Made by a program: the position numbers and the translations under genes
Shown: piece after piece, positions 33,964 through 44,419 of the stretch
Layout: each line of letters begins with the position of its first letter
How positions within the stretch are numbered: position 1 is the stretch's first letter
Notes under the pieces: generated by a model
Database searches by the model: none
What the model saw: only the letters and a program-made list of their open reading frames with translations
Told to the model about the DNA's origin: nothing
Assembly: GCA_036924285.1 (NCBI GenBank)
Contig: JAYKYS010000008.1
Coordinates: 18,337,001-18,401,000, forward strand
Reading direction: 5' to 3'
Length of the DNA stretch: 64,000 bases
Source of the DNA: Asterella californica
Lineage: Eukaryota; Streptophyta; Marchantiopsida; Marchantiales; Aytoniaceae

Positions 33964-35271
33964 TCATAGTCCACAAGTGGGTCCGAAGAGCTTCTCTCGA
34001 AGCTCCTCCTTCCAACGAGTAGTTCTTGGGGGTAACACACGGGTCGTGACCGTCTGATGATAGACAATAGTGTGTTGTGATCTTCGTTCTATGACCTTTA
34101 TTGGTTCACGGAGTATATTTTTGTTCCAGCCCTTAGCGCATGCTGTCAAACGAGCCTCGTGTGAACGTGCAAAGTGTGTCCTCTTTGTAGCAACTTGTTG
34201 ATGACCGAGTTGAAAGTTTTTGACAATAAGTTCTCTCTCGCTCGTGTGTAAAATCGCATCTTAGTCTACATGATGACTTTGCGAAGAAAAGTCATCATCA
34301 CAAGATGCATGAGAGACCTTACAAACATATGAACATCAGCAAAAGACAATATTGCTTTCATGACTGATAAAAAACTGCAAGTTGGGAGAACTAGAACTCA
34401 CTTGACTCGTGATACTTGTCAGATGTTAGTCTATTCAGTTCGTAGTGACTACAACAAGATCGTTCAGTGTCGGTTTGATGAGCAAGGAATAGGTACATCA
34501 TGTGATCACCAGCCCAATGGTTGGAAGCATTCTTGATGTCCAAACACAACGTTGTGACATCATCCTCCACTTGGACATACCGACCACATGACAGCACAGT
34601 CCGTCGTGCATTGAGCTAGGCACAAGTGTAAATCCATCCCTTGAGCTTCTCAGCAATACCATGCTCTTGTAACTCAGGATACATGAATCGTGAGGGCTGA
34701 CGTGGAAGTCTCTTCTAGTTGACGCATCCCCAGCAACACGTTGGACAAGGGCGGGCTTGTTTTTTGTGGTCAACGCCCCTTGCACTCAAAGTCAATGAAC
34801 CAACTGCACTTTTATCAGAAGTTCAAAATCTTCACAGACTTTACAGTCTATGACACCGGTAGGAGCTCGCTTCTTGTTCTGCACATCCACTAAGAACTTC
34901 TTCACGATGTTCTTGCACTTGTGTCGTAGGTCCTTCTGACTAACAATCCCGTGACAATGCAAGATGTCATCAACTGATGAATTATCATCAAGCACTATTT
35001 CATCTGGAGTTATTCCACGTGCAATGAGTCGTAAGATTTATTCTTCGAACGCCTTGTTTTCGATGAGTCACGCATTGCTCCCAACCTCGACACGAGTCAT
35101 GTTTATCAACTCCACCATTCGTCCATCGTGCTTGTCGATGAAGACACACGTCCCATTGTATCCATTACGAGAAGAATCGTAACAGAGATCAGCATAGACG
35201 ACAAAATTTCCTTGGAACATATGCATGAAATTTGTGCACGTAAGAAGTGTGTACACATAAAAAAACCGCAC
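33964..35271 (-). pseudogene. Transposase-like pseudogene with a SAP-like motif
   Basis: A coherent but broken minus-strand gene of roughly 430 codons. Read from 35271 downwards it gives YADLCYDSSRNGYNGTC, VEVGSNA, ENKAFEE, then IVLDDNSSVDD and DLRHKCKN; next VQGALTTKNKPALVQRVAG, which resembles a SAP DNA-binding motif (L.V.G..T..NK..LV.R); then CLDIKNASNHWAGDH, RARENLLSKTFNSVINK and WNKNILREP, ending RVLPPRTTRWKEEL and LFG. The two separated aspartates (YDS and LDD) and the later RARE.....F block fit an RNase-H-fold (DDE) transposase layout, but that is inference. In-frame stops (near 35065, 35037 and 34790) and frameshifts (near 34600 and 34170) show it is dead. Confidence 0.55.
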
Positions 35272-35424
35272 TTAGTGCATAATACAATTTTCTTTCGGGA
35301 TCAAACGCGTGATCTGGCGACGATCAATAGAAACGTTGCAACATTATGCATTTCAACTGGGGTTCCCGCAGATGATCAGCCTGAGCTGATCATGACTAAA
35401 TTGATTAGCGGCGGGGATCTCCAT

Positions 35425-35535
35425 CGCTAATATAGCGATAATTATGATTTAACGAAAACATTTGAATAGAAGCATCTCACCGCTAATATAGCGGTAATTG
35501 TGGTTTAACGAAAACATTTGAATAGAAGAAGAATT
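35425..35535. repeat. 56-bp tandem duplication
   Basis: CGCTAATATAGCG(A/G)TAATT followed by GGTTTAACGAAAACATTTG-like sequence and AATAGAAG starts at 35425 and 35481. It lies upstream of the minus-strand transposase-like pseudogene and might be subterminal to that element. Confidence 0.75.
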
Positions 35536-36574
35536 AGCTCGATGAAAATGATGGAACGGAGAATGTAACGAGACACAAGAATGATCATAACGGAGATCTT
35601 ACTGTACTTCCAAAATCTTTTCAGTGATATGGAGCGGAAAATCTTATACCGTACAGTAACATATAACATGAAGGGATGGTAGAGCCTGGGCAGCCGTACG
35701 TGCAAGTGTCCAGGATCTTTCGACAGCATCACTATTTGTAGCGGAATGTGCAGTGCTGTAATCGGTCACTTAGCTGGACTATGTGGACATTCTGCCATGT
35801 TTGGTGGTGTAGTTTGCCTCCTACAGTGAGAACATGTTGGGCAGAATCTCGGGATACCTGCTGCGTCTGGGGAGCGCGTGTCCGCCACGTGTAGCAGGGC
35901 TCATAACGTTGTGGATAGAAGGATAACAGTTGAGATGAATATTCTCATCCTCCTCGTTGGCCGGCTCGTTTTAAAGCATGAGACTTTAATGAGTTTCCAG
36001 TTCTGAACAATATCGCAAATAATATCACGATTTCGCCATTCACTCCCAAATCTCAATCCCTTGCGCTTTCCGACGTCCTTCCTTCGTGACACAACGTAAT
36101 GCTCTCTGTGGGGGGGAGACTGACTGGACACCCAGCAGCAGCTGGCAACGGAAGGAGGCTGACCATGACCATGTATTATTATGGAACTGGGAAGATTCGA
36201 GATTCCTCTGTTGAGTTGTCTTCCTTATAGCGAGACTCTGCACAGAGAGACAACGTGGCGAGTTGCGCTGTTCTCATGAGTGAGTAATTAGCTACAGTAG
36301 CTGGGTCTGCCCCCCAGCCCCCGACGTCTGCCCGCCCCCCTTGGCTTAGCTGGCCACACGCGTTCGTTCCACTGGAGACTTACCCGTTTGACGGAATCAA
36401 TGAGTCATGTATGTGTGACTTACTTATCATTCCGCCCGCATTCACTCCTCCCTGCGTAGTTGTCTTGGTTCCCCTGACCTGTGATTCTGCAGTATGCACA
36501 GTGCCGGTATGGCGCTCACTTTACACCCGCGGCCCGCCTGCCATTACGCATATTCCCATCCTCGTGACTCTGTG

Positions 36575-36665
36575 GAAAGCGACGCGATGAACAACAAACG
36601 GATGAGAAGAGCCCATCAAACCGAACAAGGGGGAAGAGGAACCCAAAGGACCTCGTGACTGTGGG
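36575..36665. repeat. Dispersed repeat shared with 16840-16940
   Basis: ACAAACGGATGAGAAGAGCC followed by CATCAAACCGAACAAGGG and GGAACCCAAAGGACC; see the partner entry. Confidence 0.55.
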
Positions 36666-37179
36666 TGTGTGTGTGAGTTGCATGTTTCGTCTTTTCTTGA
36701 CTATGTCTGTTGGGGAGTTGCATGTTTGAGCTTGCGACGATCGGACCACGTTCTTGTCGTCGAACTTCTGAGTTAGTAGAAGAACTTCACAAATGATACT
36801 CTGAAGAATCCTCGGAAGTATGTCTTCAGTGAAGCTCAACATTTTCCTGGATTACGGCGAGAGTACCCAAAAGTCTCGACTCTCAAGCCTCTCGAGTTCA
36901 AGCAAGATCAAACCAGACAAGGATTTTACCAAAAGCTTTTGTGATGATAAGTCAAAAAGGAAGGATAAAGCACCAGGCAGTTGTGGTTGTAAGTTGTCAC
37001 TCCTGCACGTAGCCATGGAGGCGTGGGGTCGAGTTTTCTTGCCCAGAGGATTAGGCTTGTGAAAGGGAATAAAAACGGGAAGTGGCGTTCGTCCGTATAA
37101 AGCCCCATAGCAACGAATCAGAACGAGTTGGATGGAATGGGGTTTTCTAGGTGAGTCATCTACTACGGGCATGTGATTT

Positions 37180-39200
37180 CAGAATGGTGAGGTTCATATA
37201 TCAGTCCATTCTAGTCTTCTTCGTGGTAAAAACAATCCATTTAAAAAATTTATTCTTATAAAATCTAAAAAAATTCCTTTTTATAAAAGATCTTATACGT
37301 TTTAGCTGTGCACTTCCAGAGTTACCCGGTAAGAAATTACAGGGACCCATAATCCTTCTCTTGTTTCTTCTTACAACAGCTCAAGATCTTCAGTCGAACG
37401 CTTTTGCATAATCTACATTATCCAGCATCACAATACAGTACATGTTTAAACCCTAATCTCGTTCTTTTTATAGGGTAAGGTTCGAAATGCCCTAATAATT
37501 ATGAGGTTAGTGAGTTATCTCTTGCAGAGCTAATTCGCAACTTGGTAAGAGAATTTTGTGAGAGGAAAGAACGTAGATGGATTCTAAGGGATTATTTAGT
37601 ATGACGTTTGGGAAGCCCTTTCTTCTGTTTCTGGTACTACTTTTTAAACCCTCATGTGATTGTGCTCATAGATATCTCATGTACTGATCAAGTGATGCAT
37701 ATAGAGGTGAGTTGATTATAACGAGATAAACCGGTCGTCATGTAACTTGGTTCTATTGTTACTATTACCACCCAAGTAAAATCATCATGAAAAGCTGCAT
37801 ATTCAAGTCTCGAGTAGCAATTCCAATGAGGCATTTTCTAGAAAATATATATTTGTTACATAACTCTTCCATCAAAACTTTCAAAGAGAATTTAGCTTGG
37901 CTCTAAACTCAACATGCATGCAACATTAGGTGTTGGCAATAAGGAAGGAAAAGGACAAGTGAATATTCATTTATATTATTGGTTGTAGTTCATTTTGGAG
38001 AATGGTTATATTATAATGAAACGAATTTTTTTGGAGAAATTCAGTTTTCAAATTACTTTCGATGGAAGACAGTTTGGGAAAAATGATACTTATTTTATTT
38101 TGCAGTTTGAACTGTTAGGATAAAATAGGCAATAGGATACAGTGTCACATGTTTAATTTTATACTTTTAAAATAGGGAAAAAGAATCACCTGGATATAAA
38201 CCGGGAGAAACAAAGAATGGAATTATAACTCAAGAACAAAAATTGCTCCCATTTTAGAAATAAGAAGCTGAAGTTGAAAAGTTTACAAAGACTTAGAAAC
38301 TACAAAGCTTTATAAGTAATTAGAACATACTCACAAGAGACTAGAAAGTTTCATAGAGAGTAATTTAATAAGATACATGTATTCAATTGTCGAGAATGGA
38401 AGATTTTATCAAAGACACTCTATAATACAAAGGTAATTTGTAATTAGCCCGGACAAGTATATAGTAAGAAGCGATTAGAGGACAAACTTGCGTTATTAAC
38501 TTGCCAAGTACAATTAGCAAACTGTTTGTAAGCGATATCGGCGTGCCGATGTGAACGTGTAGTGCTACACACAATACAGTTGAACTGAAAAATGAAGTAT
38601 ATACTAATGCAAGCTGCTCGAGTCTAATGTAGAAACGAAATCTGAAGTGAAGCAAGTGGAACCGTAAACATTACGAATAATATACATCAAAAGTGGCATT
38701 TTGGTCCAGAGAAGGAAGACGACAATTGTAAGTTTAGCGGAGAAAATCATGAAAATGTTATTGGTTCATAGATTTAGAATAGGCTTGAGAGAAACTTGCG
38801 AGAAACAAGAATGAGAATTTAAGTTGAATATATGTAGTTTACATGTTTCAAGAAAAGCAGTTATATATAGCGATAGATACCCCTAACCTTAGCAGAAGAC
38901 TTATGCACTGTCCAAACTTTCTTTTACTGGTAAAGGACCCAAATGTAAACCCAAAAAGTACATTTCGATCTTGCTTACGAAGAAAGTATATAGGCTCCAT
39001 GTGACATGAGTCTCATGTCATCATAAACAGTCTGCAGAAAGCATACCGAAAGCACACTTGGATGTTAACGATGAGAAAAAACCATAAGGACTGCACATGA
39101 AAGAGGTCTCGTTCCACCATAACAATAACCATGCGGACAATAAATTATAATCAAAAAGTTCGATTTATGACATGCGAACAATAAATTATAATCAAAAAGT
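37180..39200. other. AT-rich interval, nothing recognised
   Basis: No ORF with recognisable protein character and no clear repeat boundaries. Confidence 0.4.
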
Positions 39201-39211
39201 TTGATTTATGG

Positions 39212-39296
39212 CCTAACCCTTCCTCTTGGAAGAGTTAAGACATAAATTAAAACCATGCATATTCTCCTCTACCGAACTTTGGAAGAGGTGAATATT
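39212..39296 (+). repeat. Double-hairpin CCTAACC element, copy 1
   Basis: CCTAACCCTTCC pairs with GGAAGAGTTA to form stem 1; after ATAAATTAAAACCATG, CTCTACCGAACTTTGGAAGAG forms stem 2, followed by GTGAATAT. The same architecture recurs at 51731-51814, in reduced form at 39721-39797 and 40199-40245, and in reverse at 3427-3480. Confidence 0.65.
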
Positions 39297-39315
39297 CTTC
39301 CCCATGGACTTGTAT

Positions 39316-39497
39316 AGTGAAGGAAGCGGGGGGAGGGGGTGCAGTGTAAATTTAAATATACTTGTCTTTTACTGGGGTGCAGTGAAGGAAGCGGAGGTGC
39401 ATTGTAAATATAAATATACTTGTGTTTTACTGGGATGCAGTGAAGGAAGGGGAGGGTGCAGTGTAAATTTCAATATACTGGGGTGCAGTGAAATATA
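39316..39497 (+). repeat. Variable-length tandem repeat (AGTGAAGGAAG units)
   Basis: Units begin AGTGAAGGAAG at 39316, 39381 and 39439 with a shortened one at 39487. Each carries a G-rich tract, GTGCA(G/T)TGTAAAT, AATATACTTG and TTTTACTGGG. Periods are 65, 58 and 48 bp, so lengths vary. Confidence 0.8.
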
Positions 39498-39720
39498 ATC
39501 TCCTCCCGGTTTCGTGAATACGTCGAAGTCAAACGACAAATTGTTATCTAAATTTAAATTACTAATTAAAAACCTAATTTAAACTTCTCTTAGGTGAATG
39601 AAACACATGGCTTCTGAAAACCAAAAAACCCCATAAGCGAAGAGAGCATACCTGAAACCTATCGAACTATAAGTCAAGTCTTGTTACGAATCAAGTCAAT
39701 CGTTGAAACATTAATTTAGA

Positions 39721-39797
39721 CCTAACCCTTCTTAAGAAAAGAGTTAGATCATAAATTATACCCATGTACACTGTATAAGTTTACATGGATGAATATA
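39721..39797 (+). repeat. Double-hairpin CCTAACC element, copy 2
   Basis: CCTAACCCTTCTTAAG with AAGAGTTAG forms stem 1; then ATAAATTATACCCATGTACA, and GGATGAATATAC closes it. The second stem is poorly kept. Confidence 0.55.
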
Positions 39798-39979
39798 CGT
39801 CTCAATATAAATGTGTTGGATGATAATGAAACAAGCGAAGAATAGCATTGAAGCGAACCTAGAATATGCATCCCAAGCGAGGTGGAGACGTTAATAACGG
39901 AAGGGGACAAACAGAAATAGAGAATGTACTGCGGATTGAGTATATAGAGAGAAAAAAATGACTATACTGTATTCGTTTC

Positions 39980-40130
39980 TTGTGATTATTAAATATATTA
40001 ATGTTAATATTAATAGTACTTGTTAATATTTATTATATTATATTATATTATATTAATTTTAATATTATATTAATTTTAGATCTAACAGTACTATTAAATC
40101 TAATATATTAATAAAATAATATTAAATGAC
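39980..40130. repeat. TATTA/ATATTA simple-sequence tract
   Basis: Repeated ATATT and TATTA units including TATATTATATTATATTA. Low-complexity AT-rich DNA. Confidence 0.85.
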
Positions 40131-40198
40131 AATCTAACCAAAAACCACAAACAGATGCAAATATAACCCATACACCAAGAGTGCGAATACACGCTTCC

Positions 40199-40245
40199 TA
40201 ACCATTCTAGTCAAAATGGTTAGGTAATAAATTGAGGATGCTGCT
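40199..40245 (+). repeat. CCTAACC element, partial copy
   Basis: CCTAACCATTCT, then AATGGTTAGGTAATAAATT: the first stem and the following ATAAATT of the family; the second stem is missing. Confidence 0.45.
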
Positions 40246-41969
40246 CTCTTCTATCATAATGAGGTAACAAAGAGTTAGTTTAAATGAAATGAGTTGAAAA
40301 GCAATCATTTAACAAGTGAAAGAGCAAGAAGAGAAGACAGTCAGAAATAGTAGAGGAAGGAATTTTGCCAGCGCGTCAGTGACGCATTTAAGTGTACACC
40401 CAAGAATTACCTAACTACCACAACAAATACTTACATTAGTAAGATACATATATAGGAAGATTTTCTAAGGTCAAGGTAAAATTGCTTAAGAAGTTTCTAG
40501 AGGATCACGAGTAACTCCACACCGAATATGCATGCAACTTTACTTTCGGTGCAGGGGTCCGCGTCCGGACAAGCGATAGTATCGACCGGAAATTTTGGGT
40601 GGGGGTTGGTCGCGGACGACTACAATTTGAAAACCTTTAGACGCAATGACGTCTTTAAGTTAAATGTTTTGCGCGTCGGTGGTGCTGCCATTTAGGATTA
40701 GTGGCGAATCGGAGATGGAGTTTTTGTTCGACTGCTTTCATTTTCTGGCTGTCGCTCTCTCTGCCAGCTCTGGGTGTTGCCTCGATGTTTTGTTTTAGCG
40801 TGTCCGTGGTGCTAGCTACCGTTTAGGTTAGTGAGGAGTTCGGAGATGATGTTGTTATGCGTGTAGTCGCGTCCTCATCTTGCATGCGTCCTCACCTTCT
40901 TGCACTGGAGGCTTGTTGTTTTGTCCTCCCGGTTCTAGAATTGGCTATGACCTCTATTTCGGCTTCTCGAAGTGGAGGGATGATTCGAGTGGAATTGGAG
41001 GAGTGTTGGTACTTTGGCTATGTTTTCATCGGGAGGACTGACGTCGGATGAGACATTCGGCAGTGGACGGGACTGTCGTGTTGGTGCTGCTAGCGGTGTT
41101 GCAGATGGTGGGAGGTGATGCCACTCTTCTCGTCGCTGTCGTTTTCGACTCGCGATTTTCTTTCCTTCGTCTTCTTTTCATTGCCGTCGCTTTGGGTTCG
41201 CACTTTCCTTTGCCTCGTGTTGTTTTTGTCATCGAACGGCAGTAGAACTGTCGTTCTTGCGGACGTCGGTCTGAGCTCCCAGTTTGTTTTCATTTCTTTT
41301 GTCGGTTTGTTTTCAGATTTGCTGTGGGTGTTGAATTTTTTTCTAATTAGAACTGACAACACTTCCCGAGATGCTGCCTGCAGTGACAGTCGACGTGGAC
41401 CTGGTGGCAGTCTTCTTCTTCTCGGCATCGCTGTGCAGTCGGTTGCTTCGTTTCTTTGCTTGTTGTCTTTCTTTTTCAGTTTTGCTTGAGGTGCCGTCGT
41501 GCTGCTGCCGTCGTAGTTTTTCTCTTACTCGGCTCTGTGCGTCATGTGGAGGTCCGACGGTGTACGTTCTTGTTTGCTCGCTGCTTTATCATTCTTCTGC
41601 GGTTAAAGGTACTTCGCGCTCCCTGCCCTCTTTTGAACTCGGTGATGAGAGAAGAAGCGTTCTGATGGCCGCCGTGGATCCTGACGTCATACTAGACCAA
41701 GAGTCCGTTTCTGATAATGCACTTAGTCCTGTCTCAGTGTCTTCTGTTGAGGACGTGTTACACTGCAGATGTTCTGTACATTCTTGATAGCTACTCGTCA
41801 CCTCTTCCATCTCTAGATGAGCTGCTGTCCTCTCGTGCTACAGTCGTAGCTTTCTTCTTTTTCAATTTCACTGCTTTTGTATTTACTTAGACTTCTTATT
41901 CTCTTCGCATCCGCCACACTTCCTACTCGATGGCGATTTCGTAAAGGTGGACCGCTGCTTCCCGGCTCT

Positions 41970-42160
41970 ATCCGGTCCGTTCATGTATTTGGGAACCACT
42001 GACAACAGGTACTAGGTAATTCTTCAAGACATGTTCTTCCGAATGTTCTCTTATCCTAGGTATTACATAGAAATCAGTAGCAACTTTCTGCGCCCTACTG
42101 TTCACCTAATCTATCACTCTCGTAACCTGCTTTGTGTTTGCTCTATACTATATCTTGAGT
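41970..42160 (+). other. Conserved coding-like block upstream of Rep, copy 2
   Basis: Frame with LSGPF, TTDNRY, a TAG at 42013-42015, then VILQD, RMFSYP, TVHLIYHS and CVC. It aligns in order with 31105-31290 of copy 1. Confidence 0.5.
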
Positions 42161-42205
42161 GCTTTCGATACATGTTCCCTCATTTTCCACAACCGGTCCG
42201 CTTGA

Positions 42206-43191
42206 ATGTTCCTTCGGAGGCAAGCGAGGGCGAAGAAATCAACGCCCCCTAGCTACATGACGTTAGAGCTCTTCGTTACAGTATGCCGAACTGGGAAGAT
42301 TTAGACTTGTCTTATTTCGCCATGCTGCAGCAGTTTCTTTAGTCCCAGTGCTTTTTTGACATTTTCTCAGTGAAAAGGGAGGGCGCACTGCTGCACCTCC
42401 ACTACCAAGGTGTGATAGCCATATCTGTCAAATCATGCCAGGAGGTGAAAAAGCGGATTATGTCTGTCTTGGGCTGGAGTCAACAACGTCCCGTTGGCGC
42501 AGAGATCTGTGTGAAGAGTCTAACTAACAAGGGATTGCACACTTACATCAGGATGATTGGATATTGTATGAAGGACGCGGTCAAAGATCATCATCACGCG
42601 CATATGACGAATATCTCTGAGAGTATGCTCATAGATGACAAAGAGTTGTATACGCTGTTGCGTGCTTGTGATACTAAAAACCGTATTGAGTTGAGTTATG
42701 CTAATATCCGAGCGCGTGCACTGCAGTATAATAAGTACAAAAGCAATCATCCTCTCTCTGCTACTTTCAGCAGCTGTCTTCGAGGAATGATAGAGTCTGA
42801 AAAGTACTCTGCTTCGCCCCGGTGGTTAATGCAGACTGAGATTCAGGTTCGCAGAGTTGATTCTTTATGAAAATCTTTTGTACATCCGAAGCAAGTAACA
42901 CCTGAGGATATTCATAATATCTTCTTTTGGCAAGAGCAGCACAGGTGTGCTCATTGTACAGGCAGGTACATGGACGCAGTCGATAACGAGGACGAAGATG
43001 GAGGCGGAGTCGATAACGGACGTCAAGATGGACGTGAAAGCGTACCTTGTGGAGACAGCCCACCCAGATCTCACTGCCAGGGACCGCGAACGATGCAGTC
43101 CCTTCCCGACTATGTGCCACTAGCAGACGCTTTTCAGAGACCTACTGGGTCGAAGAGAGCACGCAGTACAGTCTTAGTGGACCTCACTTAG
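42206..43191 (+). pseudogene. Rep-like HUH endonuclease (single tyrosine), copy 2
   Basis: Starts at an ATG (42206) equivalent to 31339, sharing M.LRR.ARA(K/R) and the first strand LELFVTVC. A frame change near 42285-42300 leads into DLDLSYF. A TAG follows at 42340-42342, then the metal site LLHLHYQGV (H-L-H at 42394-42402; H-Y-Q is an alternative HUQ reading), KSCQEVKKRI, GYCMKD (catalytic-type Tyr at 42562-42564, Lys at 42571-42573), HHHAH, RALQYNKYKS and KYSASPRWL. A TGA at 42868-42870 sits where copy 1 has Trp. After it the frame stays open with RCAHC, an acidic linker, DYVPLADAF and a basic SKRAR tail, ending at 43189-43191. The active-site residues are complete here although the gene is broken. 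Confidence 0.75.
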
Positions 43192-43413
43192 TGTACACGT
43201 TTGGACTACATGTTTGTACTACTGTATTTTTCGTGTTTTTCATCTTTGCAGTGTACGACGGCCGTAGCAGTAGTGTACGCTTAGAGGGCTCTGCCGTAGC
43301 AGTCATGTACAGTGTAGCACCAGTGTTGTTTCAGAAGTGTGTAGCAGTATACAACAGCAAAACTTGCATGCAGGTTAGAATGTATGGATCTTGTATACCT
43401 TTGGAAATATTTT

Positions 43414-43419
43414 AATAAA
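43414..43419 (+). terminator. Polyadenylation signal AATAAA, copy 2
   Basis: TTTAATAAAG downstream of the Rep tail, equivalent to 32414 in copy 1. Confidence 0.5.
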
Positions 43420-43959
43420 GTTATAGCAGGTCCGCTGTCGACTTTTTTCTTCGGGGTTTGTATTCATCACGTCGAGAACTGCAAGGAGAGTACGAAATGT
43501 ATGCCAGCTGGACGGAAGAACCGCACGAAAACGACAAACCCGGTGTTTGAGAAATAAATGAAAACTCTCTTTCGAGTCGAATATTTACCGTTTGATTTAT
43601 GTTTGCAGCACCTGATTGGATTCAAACGTCGCATAAGGTGAATATGCATGCCTAAAGAGAATGATAGATATCTAATCTCGTAACTCCGTACTACAATTCT
43701 TTTTCCTTTGAGATAACACAGAGAAGTCAAAAGATATTATGTTATTCTTTACTATTATCTTTAACTAAAAGGAAAGCATCCCTTTTATCTTCTGTTAATT
43801 TTAAGATTCAAAAACCTTTATTATATTTTATCTAAATATATTTATCATATTCTTTAGCTATTGTATATATGCTATTTTACTTTTATTTGCACATATTTTA
43901 ACAAAAAAAGTTATCTATTGAACCTCACGAGTTTCATAAAAGGTTAATGAGCATTTCAA

Positions 43960-43992
43960 ATCCATCCAAATCCATCCATCCATCCAAATCCA
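43960..43992 (+). repeat. ATCC microsatellite
   Basis: Interrupted AATCCATCC/ATCC repeat, about 33 bp. Confidence 0.75.
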
Positions 43993-44299
43993 GTCCTAAG
44001 AAGAACGAACGGAGGCCTCTAGATATGCAAGATGAAAACGATTTGTACTCCACACCATTCTCATCAACTGATCCTCGAGCAATTCTCTTCACCTTTCAGT
44101 GTCCAATTTACGTAGTCAACCGATTTGCTTTGAAATCTTGCTATAGGTCGACTATCTCTCTACCACGTTTTATCGTTTAAACCACAAGTACCTGTATAAA
44201 GCTCCGGGACATCCAGAACTTTTTCTTTTTTTCTTTTTCTAAGCTTTATTTTCATCCTGACCGAACTTCATAGTCAACACATGAGAGAAATTTTACTCT

Positions 44300-44412
44300 C
44301 GATTTGTTTTACATGAACTGAATACCAACCACCAGTTAGGTGCTAGGGCTCGAGCATGCATCTCCATGTTGGGAGGTGGAGACTCTCTCACCTGACTTAA
44401 CCACTCTCGAGT
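44300..44412 (-). mobile_element. tRNA-derived SINE-like head
   Basis: On the minus strand, TGGTTAAGTCAGG (44391-44403) fits the RNA polymerase III A box and TGCTCGAGCCC (44346-44356) fits the B box, about 35 bp apart as in tRNAs. The sequence between does not give a good anticodon arm and there is no matching acceptor stem, so a SINE head or decayed tRNA is more likely than a tRNA gene. Confidence 0.55.
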
Positions 44413-44419
44413 TTACAAG

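Larger units (their letters stand above)
40560..43445 (+). mobile_element. Rep/HUH element, copy 2 (replitron-like), boundaries approximate
   Basis: Same orientation and layout as copy 1 about 10 kb away, but clearly diverged at the DNA level, so this is not a recent duplication. The leader (40560-41660) is G/T- and C-rich, with an internal duplicated segment (GTGCT followed by TTAGG and CGGAGATG near 40680 and 40810). A well-placed ATG lies at 41665, the FSYP block at 41970-42160 and Rep at 42206-43191; AATAAA is at 43414. Ends were not defined by repeats, so start and stop are estimates taken from the composition change and from homology with copy 1. Confidence 0.58.

Noticed and set aside
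41371..41787. 138-codon ORF upstream of Rep copy 2
   Set aside because: Most of it is compositional; only the part from the ATG at 41665 sits at the place of an ATG in copy 1, and the two peptides do not align convincingly.
31339..43191. Helitron origin for the Rep genes
   Set aside because: Only one tyrosine motif with YxxK and no helicase; Helitrons have two tyrosines and a large helicase.
31339..43191. Recent integrated geminivirus or other CRESS virus genome
   Set aside because: No superfamily-3 helicase motifs, capsid gene or origin nonanucleotide were recognised near either copy, and both copies share non-viral-looking flanking parts and a polyadenylation signal. Not fully excluded.
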